Below, piece by piece: positions 17,837 to 25,815 of a stretch of 64,000 nucleotides of DNA. The position numbers and the translations under genes are program-made. The stretch spans positions 2,366,820 through 2,430,819 of the forward strand of contig NZ_KI912105.1 in NCBI RefSeq assembly GCF_000517065.1. The letters are read 5' to 3'. The stretch is from Alkaliflexus imshenetskii DSM 15055. GTDB taxonomy: Bacteria > Bacteroidota > Bacteroidia > Bacteroidales > Marinilabiliaceae. Each line of letters begins with the position of its first letter. Position 1 is the stretch's first letter. Below the pieces are notes generated by a model, which was not told where the DNA came from, did no database searches, and saw only the letters and a list, made by a program, of their open reading frames with translations.

Positions 17837-18844
17837 ATGGAAATTAACGATATGAGCAACTTCAACAATGGGGATACCCCGTTTGAGAGCCGCATAAAGG
17901 TTCAGGAACTAAATCATATGGCTTTTCGCATTCGCAACGAAATTTCAAAGGTAATAGTGGGGCAGGAGCGTGTTCTGGATCTTATCCTGACTGCCTTGCT
18001 GGCCAATGGGCATGTGCTTATTGAGGGTGTGCCGGGTGTGGCAAAGACCTTAATTGCAAAGTTGCTTGCTCGCAGCATCGATACTGGTTATTCCCGTATT
18101 CAGTTCACGCCTGACCTGATGCCCTCAGATGTGTTGGGTACCACTGTATTTAATTCGGCCACTTCAACTTTTGAGTTTAACCAGGGGCCTGTTTTTTCAA
18201 ATTTGATACTTATTGATGAGGTGAACCGGGCGCCTGCAAAAACCCAGTCTGCCCTTTTTGAAGTGATGGAAGAGCGACAGGTGACCATCGACGGCACTAC
18301 CCGGCAAATGGATGCTCCCTTTCTGGTTATTGCAACTCAAAACCCTGTTGAGCACGAAGGAACCTATCGTTTGCCCGAAGCTCAACTGGACCGATTTCTC
18401 TTTAAAGTGAAGATAGACTACCCAACGCTTGAGCAGGAAGTAACCATTATGCAGAATGCCGGCGCACGTGGCATCGTGAAGGAGATTGATGAGGTGCATG
18501 CGGTGGTGTCGCAAGAGGAGATTCTGAAGTTTCAGGAATTGGTGCACCATGTGATTGTAGAGCCTCAGTTGCTGCGATATATCGCCACCATTATTGAGAA
18601 AACCAGAAAACATAGCTCCATATATCTGGGAGCCAGTCCGCGGGCTTCTCTTTCGGTACTAAAGGCCTCAAAAGCGTATGCTGCCCTTGAAGGGCGTGAT
18701 TTTGTGACTCCTGAAGATATCCGTGAGGTAGTTTACCCTGTGCTGGTGCACCGCATCATTTTGTCACCCGAAAAGGAAATGGAAGGCGTAAAACCTGAAA
18801 CTGTCATTCGCCAGATACTCGATTCGGTGGAGGTGCCAAGGTAA
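17837..18844 (+). CDS. MoxR-family AAA+ ATPase
   Basis: 335 residues from the ATG at 17837, which lies just after the DUF4350 stop; the next ATG at 17852 is a second possibility, and an open extension upstream is only antisense-free read-through of the neighbouring gene. Walker A is GVPGVAKT, Walker B LILIDEVNRAPAKTQSALFEVM, sensor 1 ATQNPVEHEGTY, and the C-terminal lid holds GASPRASLSVLKASKAYA. MoxR proteins act as chaperones that help assemble or activate metal- or vWA-domain proteins; the partner here is very likely the DUF58 protein encoded next. Confidence 0.95.
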   Translation: MEINDMSNFNNGDTPFESRIKVQELNHMAFRIRNEISKVIVGQERVLDLILTALLANGHVLIEGVPGVAKTLIAKLLARSIDTGYSRIQFTPDLMPSDVLGTTVFNSATSTFEFNQGPVFSNLILIDEVNRAPAKTQSALFEVMEERQVTIDGTTRQMDAPFLVIATQNPVEHEGTYRLPEAQLDRFLFKVKIDYPTLEQEVTIMQNAGARGIVKEIDEVHAVVSQEEILKFQELVHHVIVEPQLLRYIATIIEKTRKHSSIYLGASPRASLSVLKASKAYAALEGRDFVTPEDIREVVYPVLVHRIILSPEKEMEGVKPETVIRQILDSVEVPR

Positions 18845-18871
18845 TTGCTGTTTTTATTTTAATGCGCATCA

Positions 18872-20212
18872 ATGAAGAATCCTTTTAAACCGGTATTTCT
18901 TAACAAGCGACTGTATCAGATGGTATGGGCTCTGAGCGCCTTTTTTGTTCTGGCGTATATGTGGCATGCACTCTATATTCCGGCAGTGGTTTCTTTGATG
19001 CTCTTTGTGGTGATGGTTGCCATCGATCTGTTTATGCTTTTTGGCCCCGACACAGCGAAAAAACTTACTGCCAGACGTTTCCTTCCCGAGCGGTTTTCAA
19101 ATGGAGATGCCAATAATGTATCAATTGAAATAGAGAGTAATTTCAACTACCCTGTTAAAGCTGAAATTATTGATGAGTTGCCTTTTGTTTTTCAAATAAG
19201 AGACAATTTGTTTAAGCGACGCTTATTGCCCGGGAAGGCAGAAGTTATCAACTACCAATTGACTCCTGTGGAGCGGGGGAGTTATCGCTTTGGCGTACTG
19301 AATGTATTTGTGACAGCCCGCCTGGGGCTTGTTAGCCGCCGATACTGTTTTGGTGAGGAGGAAGATGTTAAAGTGTACCCATCCTTTGTTCAGATGCGCC
19401 GCTATGAATTGATGGCCATCAGCAACAGGTTAAGTGAGATGGGGGTAAAAAAAATAAGACGTGTGGGCCACCACATGGAATTCGATCAGATTAGGGGCTA
19501 TATCAAAGGTGATGATGTACGTACCATTAACTGGAAGGCAACTGCCCGCAAAGGACACCTTATGGTGAACCAATATCAGGACGAAAAATCGCAACAGGTG
19601 TTTTGCGTGATAGATATGGGGCGTACAATGAAAATGCCATTTCATGGCATGACGCTGCTTGATTACGCCATCAATACCAGTTTGGTTGTTTCAAATATTG
19701 CCATGCTAAAGCATGATCGTGCAGGATTGATTACTTTTAATGAGGATGTACGTGCCATGTTACCGGCACGTCGTGAGGGGCATCATCTGCAATCTATCAT
19801 GGAGGTGTTGTACAATCAGCAAACCGGTTTTCTGGAACACAACCTGGAGGCATTGTATGGTCATGTGCGTCATCGGATTCATCAGAGAAGCCTGCTCATA
19901 TTATTTACAAATTTTGAAAGTCTGAAGTCGGCAAAGCGGGAAATCCCATTACTAAGCCGACTGGCTGCTAACCATCTTTTGTTGGTAGTTTTTTTTGAGA
20001 ACAGCGAAATTGCAAAGCTGATTAGTAACAATGCTTCCAACACAGAGGACATTTACATGCAGGCAGTGGCAGAAAAGTTCCTATTCGAGAAGAAGCAGAT
20101 TGTGAAGGAGCTTGAAAGGTATGGCATCCCTGCACTATTAACCCGGCCTGAGCAACTTACCATCGATACCATGAATCGTTATCTTGAATTCAAAGCCAGA
20201 GGTGTTATTTAA
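18872..20212 (+). CDS. DUF58 domain protein (vWA-like)
   Basis: 446 residues with two membrane helices near the N-terminus (about 10-30 and 33-52), a beta-rich region (about 70-170), and the DUF58 core KGDDVRTINWKATARKGHLMVNQYQDE (short key: D-x-R-x-I-N-W near residue 215), followed by a vWA-like domain with VIDMGRTM, a MIDAS-like position, and TFNEDVRAML. DUF58 proteins are usual clients or partners of MoxR ATPases. Last gene of the operon starting at the SpoIIM gene. Confidence 0.92.
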   Translation: MKNPFKPVFLNKRLYQMVWALSAFFVLAYMWHALYIPAVVSLMLFVVMVAIDLFMLFGPDTAKKLTARRFLPERFSNGDANNVSIEIESNFNYPVKAEIIDELPFVFQIRDNLFKRRLLPGKAEVINYQLTPVERGSYRFGVLNVFVTARLGLVSRRYCFGEEEDVKVYPSFVQMRRYELMAISNRLSEMGVKKIRRVGHHMEFDQIRGYIKGDDVRTINWKATARKGHLMVNQYQDEKSQQVFCVIDMGRTMKMPFHGMTLLDYAINTSLVVSNIAMLKHDRAGLITFNEDVRAMLPARREGHHLQSIMEVLYNQQTGFLEHNLEALYGHVRHRIHQRSLLILFTNFESLKSAKREIPLLSRLAANHLLLVVFFENSEIAKLISNNASNTEDIYMQAVAEKFLFEKKQIVKELERYGIPALLTRPEQLTIDTMNRYLEFKARGVI

Positions 20213-20350
20213 TCTCTGGGAAATAGATACTTCAGTTACTTCTTATTGCTTTTCGGTAGATTCCTCTATATTTTGTATCAACGGTTTTAACTCATTGTGG
20301 TAACTTTATCATCTGACAGAATCTGTTTTATTTGATATACAATTGTTAAA

Positions 20351-22621
20351 ATGCCAATCCGTTTTAGCGCCATCTTTTTTTTGAGTCTGTTTTTATTGGT
20401 TTCCGGATTAATCTACTCACAGGAAAGCAATGAACGGCCAAAGGTTGGTTTGGTTTTGAGTGGTGGCGGAGCCAAAGGCCTGGCGCATATAGGTGTACTT
20501 AAGGTGTTGGAAGAAGCTGGCATCCGTCCCGATTTTATTACCGGCACCAGTATGGGTGGAATAATTGGTGGTTTGTATGCCATAGGTTATAATGCCAAAG
20601 AGCTGGACTCCATTGGTCGGCGACTCGACTGGGGACAACTTCTTTCTGACGGCATCCCCCTATCTGACGTGCTACCAGAAGAGAAGCATGACTATCACCG
20701 TTTTCATGTAGAGTTAAACATTACGCGCAATGGGTTGTCATCTCCGGCAGGCTTTGTAGGTGGGCACTCCATATCCGAACTCTTTTCGCGACTTTCTTGG
20801 CGAGTGGCTGGTGTTGAATCCTTTTCTGACTTTCCAATCCCTTTTAAATGCGTTGCTACCGATTTAATCTCGGGGGAGCAATATGTATTTGAAGATGGCG
20901 ATTTAACAACAGCTTTAAGGTCTACCATGTCCATCCCTTCGGTGTTTTCACCGGTTCAGCTCGATTCTTTATTGCTTATTGATGGCGGTGTGCTCAACAA
21001 TTTTCCGGTTTTGTTGTGTCGCCAAATGGGTGCCGATATAATTATAGGTGTAAATGTTGGTTCTCCTGATTTGGTTGCCATTTCTGATTTAGGCTCTCCT
21101 CCCAGCGTACTTTCTGCTGCTGCCATGATTGGCAATAATTTGTCAATGCGCATGCAATTGCCATTTGTTGATTATCTCATTTCACCCGATTTAGCGGGTT
21201 ATACAGCAGCCAGCTTTTTCGATGCCCATCGAATTATCGACATCGGTGAAGTTGCTGCGCGAAACAGTTTTGAAGAGTTAGCTGCCCTTGCTGCTCGGTT
21301 AGATGAGATAGGCCCACACATCCCTCGTCCGGTGCCAGTACAACCAGAAACAATCCGAATTGAGAACATCCAGGTGAAAGGACTAGAGCGCATCAGTCAC
21401 CGCTTTTTTCTGGGTAATCTGGGTATTGAGTCGGGTGATGTCATCACTGCATCAACCGTAGAGCGGGGCATAAGCCGACTGATGGGTACGCGCTATTTTG
21501 ATTCGGTAAGCTACCGGTTGATACCTGTCGACAACGGATACCTCCTTGCCATGGAAGTGCACGAATCTGAAAGAGCACGCTTTAAATTTTCGTTGCATTA
21601 CGACAATGAGTACAAGGCCGGAATTATCACCAATGTCACATTACGTAACATACTTTTACGGGGCAACCGTTTTTCTTCAACTCTCGATATATCTGAACGG
21701 CCCCGATTTAATCTCTCTGCCATAAGCTATTATGGCGAAAAGCAGCGCTCTGCCTCGAGAATAGAGGTGGATTTGGAAAATAACACTCTGCCGGTTTATC
21801 TCGAAGATGGAGCACAATACGGAAGTTTTATTCAGAACTATTCTTCAGCATGGTTTGGCGTGATGCTATCGGCGAGCACTTCCTGGGAGTCAAACTGCTA
21901 CATACAATATGAGCGTTCGGTTTTAAAGCGCGAAAGTGGTTTTTATGATATTTTTTTCAATGGCGTAGATAAGTTTGGGAATTCATTTGTCACGCTAAAC
22001 TTTAAAACGGTGCGTAACGATCTCAATCGCCGCCATTTTCCAACGCGTGGAAGTCTGTTCAATTTTCGGTATCGATATTACCTGCAAGCAAATGATGTGT
22101 ACAAAGGGTCAGGTGCTGCACGTAGCATTGTGCAAGATGCTATTGAACCAGAGTTCAATCACCTGTTTCAGCTTAATGGCTCGTGGGAGCAGTATTTCAG
22201 GATCACACGCAGGTTGGTAATAAATCCCAGGGTACAGGCTGGCTATGCAAGTCGTTCATTGCCTATTATGGGGTTGAATTATGTGGGGGGGATGCCTTTT
22301 CAGACCAGAACGAATGAAATTAACTTTGTGGGATTGTCATTAAGAGAGAAAATTGTTCAAAATTACTTAATGGCACAGCTTAATGTACGATATCGTTTTA
22401 TGCGAAAGATGCATGCCTCTGCCATAATTAATGGTCTGGCCGGAGAAACTGGTGGCGCTGAGGACTTAAGGCCGGTGGTGGTTGATCGGGAGAATCATAT
22501 TTTTGGCTATGGTCTTCTGTTGGAGTATGACAGTTTTTTAGGTCCAATACAAATTGGGGCTTCAAATAGTAATGTGCCCGGTGGTGTGCGTTGGTATGTC
22601 GGGTTTGGTTATTCCTTTTAG
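20351..22621 (+). CDS. Patatin-like phospholipase fused to a BamA-type barrel
   Basis: 756 residues, signal peptide at about 1-24. The patatin domain (about 32-310) has the oxyanion loop SGGGAKGLAHIGVL, nucleophile Ser67 in GTSMGG and Asp211 in DGGVLNNFP, so the Ser-Asp dyad is intact. A POTRA-like segment follows at about 335-395, then a C-terminal Omp85/BamA-type barrel (about 400-756) ending in an aromatic residue (GYSF). This is the architecture of PlpD-like type Vd proteins: the passenger lipase is moved to or anchored at the outer membrane by its own barrel. Likely lipid hydrolase at the cell surface; substrate unknown. Transcribed alone. Confidence 0.92.
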   Translation: MPIRFSAIFFLSLFLLVSGLIYSQESNERPKVGLVLSGGGAKGLAHIGVLKVLEEAGIRPDFITGTSMGGIIGGLYAIGYNAKELDSIGRRLDWGQLLSDGIPLSDVLPEEKHDYHRFHVELNITRNGLSSPAGFVGGHSISELFSRLSWRVAGVESFSDFPIPFKCVATDLISGEQYVFEDGDLTTALRSTMSIPSVFSPVQLDSLLLIDGGVLNNFPVLLCRQMGADIIIGVNVGSPDLVAISDLGSPPSVLSAAAMIGNNLSMRMQLPFVDYLISPDLAGYTAASFFDAHRIIDIGEVAARNSFEELAALAARLDEIGPHIPRPVPVQPETIRIENIQVKGLERISHRFFLGNLGIESGDVITASTVERGISRLMGTRYFDSVSYRLIPVDNGYLLAMEVHESERARFKFSLHYDNEYKAGIITNVTLRNILLRGNRFSSTLDISERPRFNLSAISYYGEKQRSASRIEVDLENNTLPVYLEDGAQYGSFIQNYSSAWFGVMLSASTSWESNCYIQYERSVLKRESGFYDIFFNGVDKFGNSFVTLNFKTVRNDLNRRHFPTRGSLFNFRYRYYLQANDVYKGSGAARSIVQDAIEPEFNHLFQLNGSWEQYFRITRRLVINPRVQAGYASRSLPIMGLNYVGGMPFQTRTNEINFVGLSLREKIVQNYLMAQLNVRYRFMRKMHASAIINGLAGETGGAEDLRPVVVDRENHIFGYGLLLEYDSFLGPIQIGASNSNVPGGVRWYVGFGYSF

Positions 22622-22705
22622 AGAGCCTAGCAACAAAGTACACGTCAATAGATCATTATTAGCTCTTAATTACGCATTCGGCATTTTATCTTGAATGATA
22701 ATTGT

Positions 22706-22713
22706 TATTTTTG
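22706..22713 (+). promoter_or_regulatory. Candidate -7 element for pheS
   Basis: TATTTTTG fits TAnnTTTG, about 30 bases before the pheS start. No good -33 TTTG at 19-20 bases upstream. Confidence 0.4.
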
Positions 22714-22743
22714 TGTCTCAAATGGTTTCAAAAATAATGACAG

Positions 22744-23763
22744 ATGCTCAATAGAATAGAATCCCTACTTTCGGAAATAAGAGGCCTTTCGGCCGCCAGC
22801 GCTGCAGAGGCAGAGCAGCTGCGTATAAAATACTTAAGTAAAAAGGGAACAGTCTCTGTGTTGTTCGATGAGTTTAAATCGGTACCTCCGGCAGAGAAAA
22901 AGGCGGTAGGCATGGCTTTAAACCAGCTGAAGAATGAAGCACAACAGAGAATCCAGGATCTTAAGGAGCAGTTCGATAATGCTGAGACATCCGAAGGAAA
23001 AGTGGATTTAACATTGCCTGGAACCTCCTTCCCAATTGGGGGACGACATCCGCTTTCGGTGGTGCGTAACCAAATCGCTGATATTTTTGCACGACTTGGA
23101 TTCTCCATTTCGGAAGGACCCGAAATTGAAGATGACTGGCACGTTTTCTCTGCATTGAATTTTCCCCCTGAGCACCCGGCACGGGATATGCAAGACACTT
23201 TCTTTATACATAAAAACCCCGATGTGCTGTTGCGGACACATACTTCTTCGGTGCAAGTACGTGTAATGGAGAAACAACAACCGCCAATCAGAGCCATTTT
23301 CCCCGGAAGGGTATTCCGCAACGAAGCCATCTCGGCACGCGCACACTGTATCTTTCATCAAATTGAAGGTTTGTATGTGGCCGAAAATGTGTCTTTTGCA
23401 GATTTAAAGCAGACTTTACTATACTTTGTGCGTGAGTTCTTTGGTGAAAATTCTGAAATAAGGTTGCGTCCATCCTATTTTCCATTCACCGAACCATCGG
23501 CTGAGATGGATGTAAGTTGTTCTATTTGTGGAGGTAAAGGCTGTAATGTTTGCAAGTACACAGGTTGGCTCGAGATAATGGGTTGCGGCATGGTTGACCC
23601 AAATGTGCTCGATTTGTGTGGCATAGATAGTAAAAAATATTCCGGTTTCGCTTTTGGAATGGGTATTGAGCGTATCGCAATGCTTAAGTATCATATCAAA
23701 GATATTCGTCTCTTTTTTGAAAATGATGTCCGCTTTTTGGAGCAATTTAAATCTGCTCTCTGA
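22744..23763 (+). CDS. pheS: Phenylalanine-tRNA ligase alpha subunit
   Basis: 339-residue class II synthetase subunit that charges tRNA-Phe together with PheT, which is not in this window. A coiled-coil tRNA-binding arm covers about 1-90, followed by motif 1 (HPLSVVRNQI), motif 2 (ARDMQDTFF... FRNEAISARAHCIFHQIEGL) and motif 3 (FGMGIERIAML near the end). The RPSYFPFTEPSAEMDV block and the CSICGGKGC cysteines are normal for this family. It is followed by its own terminator. Confidence 0.97.
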   Translation: MLNRIESLLSEIRGLSAASAAEAEQLRIKYLSKKGTVSVLFDEFKSVPPAEKKAVGMALNQLKNEAQQRIQDLKEQFDNAETSEGKVDLTLPGTSFPIGGRHPLSVVRNQIADIFARLGFSISEGPEIEDDWHVFSALNFPPEHPARDMQDTFFIHKNPDVLLRTHTSSVQVRVMEKQQPPIRAIFPGRVFRNEAISARAHCIFHQIEGLYVAENVSFADLKQTLLYFVREFFGENSEIRLRPSYFPFTEPSAEMDVSCSICGGKGCNVCKYTGWLEIMGCGMVDPNVLDLCGIDSKKYSGFAFGMGIERIAMLKYHIKDIRLFFENDVRFLEQFKSAL

Positions 23764-23786
23764 TAGCTCATCAGCTAAAAAAAATC

Positions 23787-23818
23787 AAAAGGTGCTTCAA
23801 TCAGGGGCACCTTTTTTT
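23787..23818 (+). terminator. Intrinsic terminator of pheS
   Basis: AAAAGGTGC (23787-23795) pairs with GCACCTTTT (23807-23815), followed by more T; the loop is 11 bases. Confidence 0.75.
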
Positions 23819-23999
23819 GTGGAGTATTTCCACTTTTTGGGTATTATATCCGCATGATGACACTTTTTGGGAATTGTGTTAATTGAATGATAATGAGGGG
23901 AAAAACGGTATTTTGGGTGTTGTGGCATAATTATCACAGTAATGTAATTACTCTCGCAAGTATTTAAATATTTTATGTCTAACACCAAAATGATTGATT

Positions 24000-24314
24000 A
24001 TGAAAAAGATGTTATTTGTTTCTCTGGCATTGGTTTTTGGATTTTTTGTGATGACCAGTTCGGCTACAGCTTCAATTGTTGACAATGCTGAAGTTGTAAT
24101 TGTAGATCAGGAAGCGTCAAAAACACCTGTTGAAATTGAAAATCTACCCGCTCCTGTGAAGGAGGCTCTTCAGGGAACTGATTATGAGGGATGGGTGGTT
24201 ACCGAGGCTGCTCTCATTTCTAAAGATGGCGAATCATATTATGCTGTTAAGCTTGTAAAAGGAAATGAAAGCAAAAAGCTGAAGTTTACAGCCGATGGCG
24301 AAGCTATTGAATAA
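24000..24314 (+). CDS. Small periplasmic PepSY/BLIP-like protein
   Basis: 104 residues from the ATG at 24000. A signal peptide (MKKMLFVSLALVFGFFVM, cleavage near ATAS) precedes one domain with the pattern IENLPAPVKEALQG, DYEGWVVTEAALISKDG, YYAVKLVKGN, LKFTADGEAI. This is the PepSY-like/beta-lactamase-inhibitor-like fold common in Bacteroidota as one- or two-domain secreted proteins, often under envelope-stress control. Function unknown. It has its own strong terminator. Confidence 0.75.
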   Translation: MKKMLFVSLALVFGFFVMTSSATASIVDNAEVVIVDQEASKTPVEIENLPAPVKEALQGTDYEGWVVTEAALISKDGESYYAVKLVKGNESKKLKFTADGEAIE

Positions 24315-24349
24315 GCCTAACCTCTGATTTATATTTGTAATTGTTCAGT

Positions 24350-24376
24350 GCCGGTCCCCATGGGGCCGGCTTTTTT
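24350..24376 (+). terminator. Strong intrinsic terminator
   Basis: GCCGG-T-CCCC pairs with GGGG-CCGGC (24350-24370) with one bulged T, followed by T6. Confidence 0.85.
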
Positions 24377-24475
24377 GTTTTAACCACTCTATAGCCATGA
24401 GACAACAATTGATATCTTAAATTGGCGCTACAGTCTGCTTTTTTTATATCTTTAGTTTCAAATTAAACAGGTGTT

Positions 24476-25813
24476 ATGGTTAAATTGCTCATTGTTGAGG
24501 ATGATCTGTCCTTTTCCCGAATTCTCGAATCGTTTCTGAAGAAACATGGCTATGAAGTGGTATTGGTAAGTAGTTGCCGTGCTGCAGAAAAACTAATTCG
24601 CGGAGAGCAATTTGACCTTTTTCTGCTCGATTACCGTTTGCCCGATGGCAATGGGCTTGACCTTTTAAAACTCATTCGCGACTTGTATCGGGATGCGCCT
24701 GCCGTATTGATGACAGGGTTTAACGATGTTCGTACAGTTGTGAAAGCGATGAAACTTGGTGCGGCAGACTATATCACAAAACCGGTAAATCCCGATGAAC
24801 TGCTAATGGTGATTAAGCAATCCCTTGAGAAACCCAGAGAAACACCTTCCGCTGAAGTTCATCCCAAAAAAGCATCTGGCTTTGTTATGGGAACCAGCCG
24901 CTCTGCGCGTAAGCTTCATGAATTTATCGATTTGGTGGCTCCGGTAGATATGGCCGTAATCATTCAGGGCGAAAGTGGCACCGGTAAGGAGTATGTGGCA
25001 CGTTCCATTCACGCCTCAAGTAAGCGTAGCAAGGGGCCGTTTGTTCCCATCGATTGTGGTGTGCTCTCAAGAGATTTGGCGGCTGCTGAACTTTTTGGTT
25101 ATGTGAAAGGGGCTTTTACGGGTGCTCTCACCGATAGAAAGGGACAGTTTGAAACCGCATCGGGAGGCACATTGTTCCTGGATGAAATAGGCAATTTATC
25201 CTACGATGTGCAGGTTAAGCTGCTTCGCGTGATTCAGGAGAAAGTGGTACAGCCGGTTGGTAGCGATAAACTTATTCCGGTTGATATTCGTCTGATTGTT
25301 GCTACCAACGACAACTTGCTCAAAAGTGTGGAGCAGGGAAGTTTTCGCGAAGATCTATACCACCGCCTCAATGAGTTTAAGATATCGGTTCCACCACTGC
25401 GCGAAAGGGCCGACGATTTGGATGAGTTTATAAGATTTTTCATCTCAGAGGCCAATCGGGATCTTTCCCGCGAAGTCGATAAAGTATCGGATGAAGTGCT
25501 TGATATTTTCCGAAGTTATGAATGGCCCGGCAATTTACGTGAATTAAGAAATACAATCCGCCGCATGGTGCTGTTATCAACCGGAAACGTGGCCGGCAAA
25601 GAGAACTTGCCTGAGGAGATGCTTTTTATTCCCCGCCCGGAACACAAGGAGGAGGCCGGAACCAACCTGAAGGCCATTCAGGAGATAACGGAGAAAGAGC
25701 AGATAGCCAATGTGCTTGATAATGTGCAGGGTAACAAATCAAAGGCAGCGCGTCTGCTCAACATCGACAGAAAGACACTATATAAAAAGATGGAAAAATA
25801 CGGATTCAAGTAG
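24476..25813 (+). CDS. Sigma-54-dependent response regulator (NtrC type)
   Basis: 445 residues in three parts. Receiver domain (about 1-120) with phospho-acceptor Asp52 in [12 protein letters not shown]+ domain (about 140-375) with Walker A GESGTGKE, the sigma-54 contact loop GAFTGA, Walker [11 protein letters not shown] and the R-finger region. C-terminal Fis-type HTH (about 400-445) [20 protein letters not shown]. It should drive transcription from -24/-12 promoters after phosphorylation. It converges with the hybrid kinase gene, only two bases apart, and the pair is very probably one signalling system. Targets are not visible in the window. Confidence 0.95.
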   Translation: MVKLLIVEDDLSFSRILESFLKKHGYEVVLVSSCRAAEKLIRGEQFDLFLLDYRLPDGNGLDLLKLIRDLYRDAPAVLMTGFNDVRTVVKAMKLGAADYITKPVNPDELLMVIKQSLEKPRETPSAEVHPKKASGFVMGTSRSARKLHEFIDLVAPVDMAVIIQGESGTGKEYVARSIHASSKRSKGPFVPIDCGVLSRDLAAAELFGYVKGAFTGALTDRKGQFETASGGTLFLDEIGNLSYDVQVKLLRVIQEKVVQPVGSDKLIPVDIRLIVATNDNLLKSVEQGSFREDLYHRLNEFKISVPPLRERADDLDEFIRFFISEANRDLSREVDKVSDEVLDIFRSYEWPGNLRELRNTIRRMVLLSTGNVAGKENLPEEMLFIPRPEHKEEAGTNLKAIQEITEKEQIANVLDNVQGNKSKAARLLNIDRKTLYKKMEKYGFK

Positions 25814-25815
25814 GG

